From Candidatus Rokuibacteriota bacterium (GTDB lineage: Bacteria; Methylomirabilota; Methylomirabilia; Rokubacteriales; CSP1-6), in contig JACPSW010000012.1 of NCBI GenBank assembly GCA_016193045.1, positions 1 through 64,000 of the forward strand: a stretch of 64,000 nucleotides of DNA, written 5' to 3'. A program made the translations under genes and the position numbers. The notes under the pieces were generated by a model. It saw only the letters and a list, made by a program, of their open reading frames with translations, had not been told where the DNA came from and made no database searches. Shown here in pieces: positions 41,267-50,081 of this stretch; positions within the stretch are counted from its first letter, which is position 1, and every line of letters starts with the position of its first letter.

Positions 41267-42448
41267 ATGAGGACGGCTTTCAGGAGCGTGACGGGGCTGG
41301 TGACGGCCCTGGTGATTCTGGCGGGGTCGTGGACGCCGGCGTTGGCGCAGGAGTGGACGGTCGGGGCCTCCATCTCGCTGACGGGCACGTACGCCAAGCC
41401 CGGGAAGTACACGCAGGAGGGGTACCTGCTCTGCGAGAAGGACATCAACGACAAGGGCGGTCTTCTCGGCCGGAAGATCCGGTTCGTCGTCTACGACGAC
41501 AAGTCCGACCCGCCCACGGCCATCAAGCTCTACGAGAAGCTCATCACGGAGGACAAGGTGGACCTGGTCATGGGGCCCTACTCGAGCCCCGTGACGAACG
41601 CCGCCTCCACGGTGAGCGAGAAGTACAAGAAGCTGATGATGGCCTCCCTGGCCGCGACCACCTCCATCTGGGAGCGCGGCTTCAAGTATCTCTTCATGAC
41701 CATTTCCCCCGCCGAGGTCTACCTGGAGGGGCTGGTTGATCTCGCCGTGGAGCGCGGGCTCAAGACCGTCGCGGTCATCAACGAGGACACCCTGTTCTCC
41801 AAGGCGGCGGCCAAGGGGACCATCGAGCTGGCCAAGAAGAAGGGGATGCAGGTGGTCTTCCACGAAGCCTACCCCAAAGGGACCACCGACTTCTCGGCGC
41901 TGCTGATCAAGATCAAGTCGCTGAACCCCGACGTGATCGCCGCGGGCTCCTACTTCGACGACGCGGTGGCCACGACCCGGCAGATGAAGGAGCTGGACGT
42001 CAACCCCAAGATGTACGGAGTCACCGTGGGGGGCGACCTGCCGGAGTTCTACAAGCTCCTGGGGAAGACGGCGGAGTACGTGTACGGGTCCAGCCAGTGG
42101 GAGAAGGGCCTGCCCTACCCGGGCATCAAAGAGTTCGTGACGAACTACGAGAAGATGTGGAACCGGGAGCCCGTCTACCACTCGGCGGCCGCCTACGGTG
42201 CGTGTCAGGTGTACGCCGAGGCGATCAAGCGGGCCGGCTCACTGGACTCGGACAAGCTCCGGGCCGAGCTCCTCAAGATCAAGATGAAGACGATCTTCGG
42301 CGACTACCAGGTGGACGAGCGCGGCTTTCAGGTCGCGCACAAGATGGTGCTCCACCAGTGGCAGGACGCGAAGAAGGTGACGGTCTGGCCCGCCGCCGTG
42401 TCGGAGGGGAAGCCGCTCTATCCCACCCCTCCCTGGCAGCGCCGGTAG
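41267..42448 (+). CDS. livK: ABC transporter substrate-binding protein, Liv type (system 2)
   Basis: A 393-residue periplasmic binding protein with a Sec signal peptide (residues 1-25, ending PALAQ). ATG 41267 is fixed by the strong AAAGGAGG site. The mature protein starts EWTVGASISLTGTYAKPGKY, then VMGPYSSPVTNA and KTVAVINEDTLFSKAAAKG typify the class. The ligand is unknown. A strong intrinsic terminator directly follows, so this protein should be made in excess over the permease genes downstream. Confidence 0.92.
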   Translation: MRTAFRSVTGLVTALVILAGSWTPALAQEWTVGASISLTGTYAKPGKYTQEGYLLCEKDINDKGGLLGRKIRFVVYDDKSDPPTAIKLYEKLITEDKVDLVMGPYSSPVTNAASTVSEKYKKLMMASLAATTSIWERGFKYLFMTISPAEVYLEGLVDLAVERGLKTVAVINEDTLFSKAAAKGTIELAKKKGMQVVFHEAYPKGTTDFSALLIKIKSLNPDVIAAGSYFDDAVATTRQMKELDVNPKMYGVTVGGDLPEFYKLLGKTAEYVYGSSQWEKGLPYPGIKEFVTNYEKMWNREPVYHSAAAYGACQVYAEAIKRAGSLDSDKLRAELLKIKMKTIFGDYQVDERGFQVAHKMVLHQWQDAKKVTVWPAAVSEGKPLYPTPPWQRR

Positions 42449-42476
42449 CCGAGGGGCGTTGCCGCTAGTGGTCGAG

Positions 42477-42506
42477 GGGGTCTCCCCGCGCGGGGAGACC
42501 CCTTTT
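42477..42506 (+). terminator. Intrinsic terminator between livK and livH (system 2)
   Basis: GGGGTCTCCCC (42477-42487), loop GCGC, GGGGAGACCCC (42492-42502), then TTTT: a perfect 11-bp stem. It lies inside the operon, so partial read-through probably sets a high ratio of binding protein to permease. Confidence 0.85.
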
Positions 42507-42529
42507 CACGCCGAGCCCTCCGCGACGAG

Positions 42530-43408
42530 ATGACGACCGTCCACATCACGGGGAGCATGCTGCTCCAGCTGGTCGTCTCCGGCCTGCTCGCCGGGGGCCT
42601 GTACGCCCTGGTCGCCCTGGGCCTCTCCCTCATCTTCGGGGTCATGCGGGTGATCAACGTGGCCCACGGAACGCTCCTGATGCTCGGCGCGTACACGACC
42701 TACTGGCTGTTTACCCTCACCGGGCTGAACCCCTTTGTCTCGCTCGTGGTCTCGATGCCGGTCCTGTTCGTCGTGGGGGTGGTCCTTCAGCGTCTCTTCG
42801 TCCATCGGGTGGTGGAGGCTCCGGAGCTTTCCTCCCTGCTCCTCACCTTCGGCATCTCCATCTTCATCGCCAACGTGGCCATGCTGGCCTGGAGCGCCGA
42901 TTATCGGTCGGTGGAGTTCCTGACGGGGTCCTTCCTCCTGGGGCCGATCGCGCTCTCCAAGCCCCGCCTGGTGAGCTTCGTCGTCGCCCTCGGCCTGACG
43001 GGCCTGGCCTTTCTCTTCCTCCACCGGACCAAGACCGGCAAGGCCATCCGGGCCACCTCCCAGCACCGCGACGTCGCCCAGGTCTGCGGGATCAATGTGC
43101 GGCGGATCGACCTGATCACCTTCGGCCTCGGGGCCGGGTTGGCCGGCGCCGGCGGAAGCCTGGTGTCCGTCATGTTCGCCGTCTATCCTGAAATGGGCCA
43201 GGTGTACGTCTTCAAGTCCTTCCTGGTGATCGTGCTGGGCGGGGCGGGCAACTATCCCGGGGCCTTCTTCGGCGGCCTGCTGCTCGGGCTGGTCGAGGGC
43301 CTGGCCTCCCTCTTCCTGACCGCCCAACTCAGCGAGGTCATCGCCTACGTCCTCCTCGTGATCGTCCTGCTGGTGCGTCCCACGGGGCTCCTGGGAGGCC
43401 GGACGTGA
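42530..43408 (+). CDS. livH: Branched-chain amino acid-type ABC permease LivH (system 2)
   Basis: A 292-residue inner-membrane permease with LLAGGLYALVALGLSLIFG and VINVAHGTLLMLGAY near the N-terminus and the coupling region ATSQHRDVAQVCGINVRRIDL around residue 175-195. Eight or so hydrophobic segments. It starts 24 nt after the intercistronic terminator and overlaps livM by 4 nt. Confidence 0.92.
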   Translation: MTTVHITGSMLLQLVVSGLLAGGLYALVALGLSLIFGVMRVINVAHGTLLMLGAYTTYWLFTLTGLNPFVSLVVSMPVLFVVGVVLQRLFVHRVVEAPELSSLLLTFGISIFIANVAMLAWSADYRSVEFLTGSFLLGPIALSKPRLVSFVVALGLTGLAFLFLHRTKTGKAIRATSQHRDVAQVCGINVRRIDLITFGLGAGLAGAGGSLVSVMFAVYPEMGQVYVFKSFLVIVLGGAGNYPGAFFGGLLLGLVEGLASLFLTAQLSEVIAYVLLVIVLLVRPTGLLGGRT

Positions 43409-44331
43409 CGGCGAGGGCCGGGGTGCTTGCGTTCCTCTTGGTCGCCGTCGCCGGCCTGGCGGTGGTGCCGCTCTTCGCCTCCGGGTATCACGTGACCTTC
43501 ATCATCCAGGTCTTCATGTGGATGGCCCTGGCCGGGAGCTGGAATCTCATCTCCGGCTTCACCGGCTACGTCTCCTTCGGCCACGTGGCGTTCTTCGGCG
43601 TCGGGGCCTATACCGGGGCCTTGCTCATCACCAAGGCCGGCTGGCACTGGCTGCCGGCCGGGGTGGCCGGGGCGGCGCCGGCTGCGGCGCTGGCGCTCGT
43701 GATCGGCTACCCCTGCCTCCGGCTGAAGGGGCCGTACTTCGCCATCGCCATGCTCGGGCTCAACGAGGTGGTGCGCGCCCTGGTCTCCTACTTCGAGGGC
43801 TTCACCGGGGGCGGCTCCGGGCTCTCCTTGCCGCCCATCCTCTCCATCGCGCCGGTCTACTATGCGATGGGGGGGACCGCCGCGGCCGTGACGCTCCTGA
43901 CCTATCGGATCATCACCTCCCAGTTCGGCCTCCGCCTCCTCTCCATCCGCGAGGATGAGGTCGCCGCGGAGGTGATGGGGATCAACACCGCGCGCCTCAA
44001 GCTCTACGCCTTCCTCCTCTCCGCCGCCTTCCCGGGGATCGTGGGAGGCTTCTACGCCTGGTACGCGAGCCACGTCGAGCCGCTCAGCGTCTTTCCCCTG
44101 CTGACCACGATCACGATGATCATCATGTGCCTGTTCGGCGGGAAGGGCACGGTGTTCGGGCCCGTCCTGGGCGCCGGGCTCCTGTCGGTGTTCCAGGAGC
44201 TCGTGTGGGCCCGCTTTCTGTTCGTCCACCAGGCGATCTTCGGCGCCCTCATCGTGGGTGTCGTGCTCCTGATCCCCCGGGGGATCCTGGGGGTTCTCCA
44301 GCAGCGCTACCAGCTGCCCCGGTCCATCTGA
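43405..44331 (+). CDS. livM: Branched-chain amino acid-type ABC permease LivM (system 2)
   Basis: A 308-residue inner-membrane permease; GTG 43405 overlaps the livH stop (GTGA). LivM landmarks: MALAGSWNLISGFTGYVSFG (about 36-55), HVAFFGVGAYTGALLITKAG, and the coupling region SIREDEVAAEVMGINTARLKLYAF near residue 180-203. It is followed after one base by livG. Confidence 0.92.
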   Translation: MTARAGVLAFLLVAVAGLAVVPLFASGYHVTFIIQVFMWMALAGSWNLISGFTGYVSFGHVAFFGVGAYTGALLITKAGWHWLPAGVAGAAPAAALALVIGYPCLRLKGPYFAIAMLGLNEVVRALVSYFEGFTGGGSGLSLPPILSIAPVYYAMGGTAAAVTLLTYRIITSQFGLRLLSIREDEVAAEVMGINTARLKLYAFLLSAAFPGIVGGFYAWYASHVEPLSVFPLLTTITMIIMCLFGGKGTVFGPVLGAGLLSVFQELVWARFLFVHQAIFGALIVGVVLLIPRGILGVLQQRYQLPRSI

Positions 44332-44332
44332 G

Positions 44333-45043
44333 ATGCGCGACAGCCCGATCCTCGAGGTCAGGGAGGTCGTCAAGCGCTTCGGTGGGGTCACCGCCGTCAA
44401 CCGCTGCTCGCTGTCGCTCGCCCCCGGCAAGATCTACGGGCTGATCGGGCCGAACGGGTCGGGGAAGACCACCCTCTTCAACTGCATCACGGGGGTTGAG
44501 GTGCGCGACGCCGGAGAGATCCGCTTCAAAGGGGGCCGCATCGACGGGCTCAAGCCCCACCAGGTGGCCCGCCGCGGCATCGGGCGCACGTTCCAGATCA
44601 TCCGGGTGTTCCCGGAGCTGACCGCGCTGGAAAACCTCCTGGTGGTGACGCGCGGGCCGTCTGAGGCGGCCCGGCGCCGAGCGCAGGAGTTGCTCCGGTT
44701 CGTCACCCTGGACCGGCTCCAGCACGAGTACGCCGGCAACCTCTCCTACGGGCAGCAGAAGCTCCTGGAGTTCATCCGCGTGCTGATAACGGACCCGGAG
44801 CTGATCCTCCTGGACGAGCCGGCGGCCGGGGTGAACCGCACGCTCCTGAACGAGCTCCTGGCGGCCATCAGCCAACTCCGGGACCAGGGGAAGACCGTCC
44901 TGATCGTCGAGCACGACATGAAGGTCGTCATGGGGCTCTGCGAGACGGTCTTCGTCCTGGACTACGGGGAGAAGATCGCCGAGGGGCCGCCCGGTGTCAT
45001 CCAGACGGACGAGCGGGTGATCGAGGCGTACTTTGGCCGATAA
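44333..45043 (+). CDS. livG: Branched-chain amino acid-type ABC transporter ATPase LivG (system 2)
   Basis: A 236-residue ATPase with Walker A GPNGSGKTT (about 39-47), signature LSYGQQKLLEF (about 139-149), Walker B LILLDEPAAGVN and the LivG motif RRGIGRTFQIIRVFPELTALENL. Unlike the system 1 LivG, its C-loop is of the normal LSYGQ type. Its stop overlaps the start of a membrane glycosyltransferase-like gene by 11 nt. Confidence 0.93.
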   Translation: MRDSPILEVREVVKRFGGVTAVNRCSLSLAPGKIYGLIGPNGSGKTTLFNCITGVEVRDAGEIRFKGGRIDGLKPHQVARRGIGRTFQIIRVFPELTALENLLVVTRGPSEAARRRAQELLRFVTLDRLQHEYAGNLSYGQQKLLEFIRVLITDPELILLDEPAAGVNRTLLNELLAAISQLRDQGKTVLIVEHDMKVVMGLCETVFVLDYGEKIAEGPPGVIQTDERVIEAYFGR

Positions 45044-46427
45044 CGCGCTGGTCGAGGCCTCGCCCTCCTCCGCGGGGGAGATCGGCTGGGTGCGCGCGGC
45101 CACCGGGCTGCTCCTGGGCGGGCTCTCGGCGCTGACGCTCTTCCTCGCCTGGCGCTCCCTCGGCTGGCCGCTGATCCACGATGCCCCGCTCATGCACTAC
45201 GTGGCGTGGCGGATCGGCGAGGGCGCGGTGCCGTACCGGGACCTCTTCGACATGAACTTCCCCGCCGCGTATCTCCTCCACGCCGGCGTTCTGGCGCTGC
45301 TGGGGAGCGGCGACCTGGGGTTTCGCCTCTTCGACCTCGCCTGGCTCGGGGGGACCTGCGCCCTGCTGGGGGCGTACGCGAGGCCCTTCGGGGACGGCGC
45401 GAGCCTTCGTCCGCTGGCCCTGGCCGGCCTGGCGCTGGGCGCCGGCGTGACCCTCAAGCCTCACGCCGGGCTGTTCTGGCTCGTCCTCGCGGCGACGGCG
45501 GCTGAAGGGGCCCGTCGCTCAGGGCGGCACTGGTGGAATGCCGCGGCGACGGTCATCGGGTTCGGCCTCCTGGTTCCCGCGGCCGTGGCCCTCTGGCTCT
45601 GGAGGGGGGGCGGCCTCCCGTCGTTTCTCGATATCCTCACCGGCTACGTGCTTCCCCTCTATTCGGGTCTCGAGCGCGCGTCCCTCTGGCGGGCGCTCGG
45701 CGGGCATTCCTATGGCAAGGAAATCTTGATCCTCGTCGGGGCGCTGGCGGCGCTCTCGCTCTGGCGCGCGTGGGCCGGCCGGGAGTTCGACATCCGGCGG
45801 GGCCTCCTCTTGCTGGGACTCGGCTACGGCGCCGTCCATTACGGGGTCCAGGGCAAGGGCTGGGAGTATCACCTGTACCCGCTGATGGGCTTTGCCGCTC
45901 CCCTGGCGACCTCCTGGCTCGATCACCTCTCGGGTGAAGGCCGCCGCCGCGCCTCGGCTACCATCCTGGCCGGGTTGTTCCTCCTGACCGTCGTCGTCGG
46001 CCTCAAGGGCGTGGAGGCCGCCGAGCCTCAGTGGATCCCCGAGAAGGAGCGAAGGGTTCAGTCGCTCGTCCAGGACCTGGCAGGGCGGGCGGAGCCCGGC
46101 GGCACCGTGCAGGTCCTGGACACGACCGACGGCGGGGTCCATGCCCTCTTCCTCCTCCGGCGGAGCCAGCCGACCCGCTTCCTCTACGATTTCCACTTCT
46201 TCCACGACGTCGGGCACCCGTACGTCCAGGCCCTCAGGCAGGAATTCCTGAGCGCCCTCGGCCGGCGGCCGCCCGCGTTCCTGGTGGTCTCCGAGCGCGG
46301 CTGGCCGCGGGGCGGCTACGAGCGCCTGGCGAGCTTTCCCGCGCTGAGCGCGTGGATCCAACGGGAATACGTCCTGGAGCGGGAGCGCGACGGGTACCGG
46401 ATCTATGCGCGGCGACGCCGTCCTTAG
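45033..46427 (+). CDS. Polytopic membrane protein, GT39/PMT-like glycosyltransferase candidate
   Basis: A 464-residue protein with about nine to ten hydrophobic segments and a soluble C-terminal domain (about 330-464). The first external loop, HDAPLMHYVAWRIGEGAVPYRDLFDMNFP (described here by its landmarks Asp49, GEGAVPYRD and MNFPAAYLL), matches the loop found in lipid-linked-sugar glycosyltransferases of the GT39/PMT clan. TTG 45033 overlaps livG by 11 nt; GTG 45090, preceded by GGGGGAGA, is an equally good start. It lies between livG and livF, an unusual place. Donor and acceptor are unknown. Confidence 0.6.
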   Translation: MADNALVEASPSSAGEIGWVRAATGLLLGGLSALTLFLAWRSLGWPLIHDAPLMHYVAWRIGEGAVPYRDLFDMNFPAAYLLHAGVLALLGSGDLGFRLFDLAWLGGTCALLGAYARPFGDGASLRPLALAGLALGAGVTLKPHAGLFWLVLAATAAEGARRSGRHWWNAAATVIGFGLLVPAAVALWLWRGGGLPSFLDILTGYVLPLYSGLERASLWRALGGHSYGKEILILVGALAALSLWRAWAGREFDIRRGLLLLGLGYGAVHYGVQGKGWEYHLYPLMGFAAPLATSWLDHLSGEGRRRASATILAGLFLLTVVVGLKGVEAAEPQWIPEKERRVQSLVQDLAGRAEPGGTVQVLDTTDGGVHALFLLRRSQPTRFLYDFHFFHDVGHPYVQALRQEFLSALGRRPPAFLVVSERGWPRGGYERLASFPALSAWIQREYVLERERDGYRIYARRRRP

Positions 46428-47052
46428 GGTCATCCGGGCCTACGACGATCGGGTCGTACGCGCCTACTGCTGGGGGCGGTTCTGGATCCTCCGCCAGCGC
46501 TTCCTCGACGCGATCGGCCGCCACCTTCCCGCCGAGGGGCCCGTCCTCGACGTCGGCTGCGGCTTCGGCCTCTTCTCCCTCTACTACGCCCAGGTGCTGC
46601 CCGGTCTCTCGCTGCGCGGGCTGGACATCAATCCCCGCCGCATCGAGATGGCCCGGTGCGCGGCCGCGCGGCTCGGCCTCTCGAACGTGACCTACGAGCT
46701 CGGGGACGCCATGGCCTACCACGCCGACGGGGAGTACGCGGGCGCCTACATGCTCGACATCGTCCACCACATCCCGGAGGACGCGGTCCGGCCTCTCGTC
46801 GAGCAGCTGTTCAAGGCCCTCGCCATGGGCGGCAGGCTGATCATCAAGGACGTGGATACCCGGCCCGCCTACAAGCGCTGGTTCACCCACGCCCTCGACC
46901 GGCTCATGGACCCGACGACGCCGGTTCGCTACTGGAGCGCCGACGAGCTGGAGGCGCTCCTGGCCGAGGTGGGGTTCCGCGTCGGGCGCCAGCGCCTGCC
47001 GGACTATCTGCCGTACCCGCACGTCCTCTACGTCTGCGAGCGGCAAGACTAG
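46405..47052 (+). CDS. Class I SAM-dependent methyltransferase
   Basis: A 215-residue methyltransferase with motif I VLDVGCGFGLF (residues 47-57), the acidic post-I LRGLDINPRRIEMAR, and motif IV-like AYMLDIVHHIPED (about 112-124), followed by GGRLIIKDVD. The substrate is unknown; size and motifs resemble small-molecule or lipid methyltransferases. It overlaps the glycosyltransferase-like gene by 23 nt, and both sit inside the second Liv operon before livF. Confidence 0.82.
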   Translation: MRGDAVLRVIRAYDDRVVRAYCWGRFWILRQRFLDAIGRHLPAEGPVLDVGCGFGLFSLYYAQVLPGLSLRGLDINPRRIEMARCAAARLGLSNVTYELGDAMAYHADGEYAGAYMLDIVHHIPEDAVRPLVEQLFKALAMGGRLIIKDVDTRPAYKRWFTHALDRLMDPTTPVRYWSADELEALLAEVGFRVGRQRLPDYLPYPHVLYVCERQD

Positions 47053-47085
47053 CGCCATGCCGCCTTGGGCTGCTCGGTTCTCGCC

Positions 47086-47823
47086 ATGGCGCCGGAAGAC
47101 CCGATGATGGAGGGGGCGCTGCTCCAGGCGGAGGCCGTCTCCGCCGGCTACGGAAAGATGGAGATCCTCCACGGCGTGAGCCTCGCCGTGCGACCCGGGG
47201 AGATGGTGAGCGTCATCGGCCCCAACGGCGCCGGCAAGTCCACCGCCTTCAAGACCATCGTCGGGCTCCTCCACCCGCGGGCCGGCCGGATTCTCTTCGA
47301 CGGCCGGGAGATCACCGGGCTCAGGCCGGATCAGGTGCTGCGGCTGGGCTTGGCCTATGTCCCGCAGGGCCGCATCGTCTTTCCCCAGATGACCGTGCTC
47401 GAGACCCTCGAGATGGGAGCGTACATCGAGCGCGATCCGGCCCACGTTCGGGACGCGCTGGACCGCGTCTATGCGCTCTTTCCCATCCTCGATGAGCGGC
47501 AGCGCCAGAAGGCGGGGACCATGTCCGGCGGCGAGCAGCAGATGGTGGCGATCGCGCGCGCCCTCATGACGACTCCCAAGCTGATCCTCCTGGACGAGCC
47601 ATCGCTCGGGCTCTCCCCGAAGTTCGTCGCGCTGATCTTCGAGAAGCTCACCGAGATGAAGCGCGCCGGCTACACGTTGATGGTGGTGGAGCAGAACGCG
47701 GCGAAGGCGCTGTCGGTGGCGGACCGGGGGTATGTGCTCGAGCTGGGACGGAACCGCTTCGAGGGGACCGGCCCCTCTCTCCTGGCCGATCCCGAAGTCA
47801 AACGCCTTTACCTCGGCGGCTAA
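47086..47823 (+). CDS. livF: Branched-chain amino acid-type ABC transporter ATPase LivF (system 2)
   Basis: An ATPase of about 245 residues with Walker A GPNGAGKST, signature MSGGEQQMVAIARAL, Walker B LILLDEPSLGLSP and the LivF tail EVKRLYLGG. ATG 47086 is used here; TTG 47065 upstream and ATG 47104/47107 downstream are alternatives and no ribosome site is decisive. It is separated from livG by the glycosyltransferase-like and methyltransferase genes, though LivG and LivF normally form the working ATPase pair. Confidence 0.9.
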   Translation: MAPEDPMMEGALLQAEAVSAGYGKMEILHGVSLAVRPGEMVSVIGPNGAGKSTAFKTIVGLLHPRAGRILFDGREITGLRPDQVLRLGLAYVPQGRIVFPQMTVLETLEMGAYIERDPAHVRDALDRVYALFPILDERQRQKAGTMSGGEQQMVAIARALMTTPKLILLDEPSLGLSPKFVALIFEKLTEMKRAGYTLMVVEQNAAKALSVADRGYVLELGRNRFEGTGPSLLADPEVKRLYLGG

Positions 47824-47833
47824 GGGATTCTTT

Positions 47834-47880
47834 CCCCCCTCACCCTGCCTCTCCCCAGGGGGGAGAGGGGAAGAGGTGAG
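47834..47880. terminator. Large imperfect hairpin at the end of the second Liv operon
   Basis: CCTCTCCCC (47848-47856) pairs with GGGGAGAGG (47860-47868) around AGG, and outside it CTCACC (47839-47844) pairs with GGTGAG (47875-47880). It lies between converging genes. The sequence type (CCCTCACCCTGCCTCTCCCC) is a widespread intergenic repeat in many GC-rich genomes and may be a REP-like copy. Confidence 0.6.
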
Positions 47881-47892
47881 AAGCGGCGTCTA

Positions 47893-49251
47893 TCAGGGGC
47901 GGAGGAGGACGGTCAGGCTGCGGAGGTCGGGGCACCCCTCGAGCCCCTCGAGCATCTCGGCGAGGGAGTCCACGCGGTCGCGGGCGAGCACGCGGCCGGC
48001 GCAGTCGGCGAACTTGGCTAGGAGCGCCTCCCGCGAGGGCGGGGCGCCCGGGTGGCCCGGAACCTCGCGCGGCGGAATCTCCAGCGTCCGGCCGTCCCCG
48101 AGCCGCACCCCGACCCGCGTCCACACGTGGTGCTCCAGGTCTCCCGGGATGGTCGGGTCCACGACCATTTTCACCCGCCCCATGAGGCGCCGCAGCGCGG
48201 GATCGGCGGTGCGCTCGTCCTGGAAGGTCGTGATTCCCACGTGACCGTCCGCCAACGCCGCGGCGGCGCAGAACTCGGCCGAGAACTTTCCCTCGAGGCC
48301 GGTGCGCGCGTCGTGGTGGATCAGGATGTCGGGGACAAGGGCGTTGACGCCGATGGTCACCTCGGCCACGTCCTCGGGGCGGAGCGCGTGGGCCCGGCGA
48401 AGCTCCAGGAGCGCCGCGATGATCGAGTGGGTGCAGGCGCAGGACGGGTAGGGCTTGACCGCGATCCCAGTGGTGAGGATCTTCCACGGCGAGCCGAGGC
48501 GCTCGAGCGTCGTGGTCGGATCCTCGGTCTGGCTTCCCAGCAGGCGCAGGTATCCCTGCGCGCCTTCGAGCGCGACGCCCGATCCCGTGAAGCCCTCGCG
48601 CGCCAGCAGCGCGGCGAGCACGCCGCCGCGCGCCGCGTGGCCGGCGTGGAACGGCTTGGTCATCGTCCCGAAATTCTCCTTGAGCCCGGAGGCCTGGGAT
48701 GCCGCGATGGCCAGCGCGTGGCGTGTCTCGCCCGGATCGAGGCCCAGGAGCTTCGCCGAGGCCGCCCCGGCGCCCAGGGTGCCGAGGGTCGAGGTGGCGT
48801 GCCACCCGCGCGCGTAGTGACCGGGGTTCATCGCCTCGGCCAGCGTGGTCTCGACCTCGAAGCCCACGAGGAACGCGTGGATCAGCGCGCGCCCGTCGGC
48901 CAGCGCCAGCTCGCCGGCCGCCAGGGCGGCGGCGAGGACCGGCGTGCTCGGATGGCCCAGCATGGCGAAGTTGGTGTCGTCGAAGTCGAGGGCGTGGCCC
49001 GCCGTGCCGTTCGCCAGGGCGGCCCACATGCCTCCGGTCCGAAGCCGCGCGCCGACGACCGTGCAGAGGGGCGCCCCGCCTTCGGCCTCGGCGAGGCGCT
49101 GGACGATGAGGGCCGGGGGCTCCACCGACCCGGCGAGCGTGACGCCCATGGTGTCCAGGATCGCGCGCTTGGCGGCGTCGAGGGCGGCCGGGGGGAGGTC
49201 CTCCCACCGGCTCTTGACGATGAACTCCGCGAGACGGGCCGTGGCGCCCAA
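47893..49251 (-). CDS. MmgE/PrpD family protein
   Basis: A 452-residue MmgE/PrpD protein from TTG 49251, 2 nt after the preceding hydrolase stop. Family landmarks are KRAILDTMGVTLAGS (about 28-42), AALANGTAGHALDFDDTN (near 83-100), HPSTPVLAAALAAGE, GWHATSTLGTLGAGAA and KPYPSCACTHS. Members include 2-methylcitrate dehydratase and cis-aconitate decarboxylase, the enzyme that makes itaconate. Which reaction applies here is not evident. Nearby CitE, MaoC and CaiB genes are all of C5-dicarboxylate type. Confidence 0.87.
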   Translation of the reverse strand: MGATARLAEFIVKSRWEDLPPAALDAAKRAILDTMGVTLAGSVEPPALIVQRLAEAEGGAPLCTVVGARLRTGGMWAALANGTAGHALDFDDTNFAMLGHPSTPVLAAALAAGELALADGRALIHAFLVGFEVETTLAEAMNPGHYARGWHATSTLGTLGAGAASAKLLGLDPGETRHALAIAASQASGLKENFGTMTKPFHAGHAARGGVLAALLAREGFTGSGVALEGAQGYLRLLGSQTEDPTTTLERLGSPWKILTTGIAVKPYPSCACTHSIIAALLELRRAHALRPEDVAEVTIGVNALVPDILIHHDARTGLEGKFSAEFCAAAALADGHVGITTFQDERTADPALRRLMGRVKMVVDPTIPGDLEHHVWTRVGVRLGDGRTLEIPPREVPGHPGAPPSREALLAKFADCAGRVLARDRVDSLAEMLEGLEGCPDLRSLTVLLRP

Positions 49252-49253
49252 AC

Positions 49254-50036
49254 TCAGAGCCTCGCGGCGAGGAAGTCGAGGATGGCGCGGTTGAAGGCCT
49301 CGGGCTGATCCACGTTGGCGCCGTGGCCGGCCTTGGGGATGACGACGTGCGCGGCACCCGGGATCTTGCGGGCCATGACTTCCGAGGCCGCGAGGAAGTC
49401 CGTGTCGTCGGCGCCCACAAGCACCAGCGTGGGGACGGCGACCTCCGGGAGCCGGTCGAGGAGCCGGCTGTCGGGCATGACGAGCACCTTCCGGTTCACG
49501 TGGGCCAGGCCGATCGGGTCGTGCTTGAGCATGATGTCCGGCGCCGTGTAGTAATCCAGCTCGGCGTGCTTGCTGCGGGCGAAAGCCGCCATGCCGCCCT
49601 CCTCGAGGAGCCGGGCCACGGCCTCCCGGGAGCGCGTCCACGTCGCGCGGCGCTCCGGGTTTCTAAATCCCGGCCCCGTGTCGGCCAGGATCAGCGCCCT
49701 GACGCGCTGGGGGTGCGCGAAGTAGAAGGTGAGCGCGATGACCCCGCCCATCGAGAGCCCGCCAACGACGGCGGTCTCCGCGCCCAGGTGGTCGAGCAGC
49801 GCGCGGAGGTCTTCGGCGAAGATCTCGTGGGAATAGAGGTCGGCGCTTCGGGGGCTCTCGCTCCGCCAGTGCCCGCGGGCGTCGTACAGGATCAGCCGGT
49901 AGCCGGCGGACAGATGGGGGATCTGCGGCTTCCAGCTCTCGGCGGTTCCCGCGAAGCCGTGCATCAGGACGAGCGGCGTGCCCCGGCCGTGGACCTCGTA
50001 GTAGAGCCTGATGCCGTTGAGCGCCGCTGTTGGCAT
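49254..50036 (-). CDS. Alpha/beta hydrolase (enol-lactonase/esterase-like)
   Basis: A 260-residue alpha/beta hydrolase with oxyanion HGFAGTAESW, nucleophile Ser95 in GLSMGG, acid Asp210/Asp211 in VGADD and His238 in KAGHGANVDQP. The shape resembles 3-oxoadipate enol-lactonases and related esterases. It is the first gene of a two-gene minus-strand unit with MmgE/PrpD and diverges from the dienelactone-hydrolase-like gene 45 bp away. Confidence 0.87.
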   Translation of the reverse strand: MPTAALNGIRLYYEVHGRGTPLVLMHGFAGTAESWKPQIPHLSAGYRLILYDARGHWRSESPRSADLYSHEIFAEDLRALLDHLGAETAVVGGLSMGGVIALTFYFAHPQRVRALILADTGPGFRNPERRATWTRSREAVARLLEEGGMAAFARSKHAELDYYTAPDIMLKHDPIGLAHVNRKVLVMPDSRLLDRLPEVAVPTLVLVGADDTDFLAASEVMARKIPGAAHVVIPKAGHGANVDQPEAFNRAILDFLAARL

Positions 50037-50069
50037 AGCGGGCCTATGCTAGCACACGCCCGGTCATCC

Positions 50070-50075
50070 TATAAT
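50070..50075 (+). promoter_or_regulatory. Consensus -10 box placing transcription start at the ATG
   Basis: A perfect TATAAT ends 6 nt before the ATG at 50082, so transcription should begin at the start codon and give a leaderless message. No convincing -35 box is seen 16-18 bp upstream. Confidence 0.55.
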
Positions 50076-50081
50076 CGGGCG

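Noticed and set aside
42449-42529. End of the operon at the strong terminator after livK
   Set aside because: livH begins 24 nt later without another promoter that I can see, so partial termination inside one operon is more likely.
49323-50081. N-terminal extension of the dienelactone-hydrolase-like protein
   Set aside because: It runs antisense through the alpha/beta hydrolase gene; the signal peptide and a consensus -10 box fix the start at 50082.
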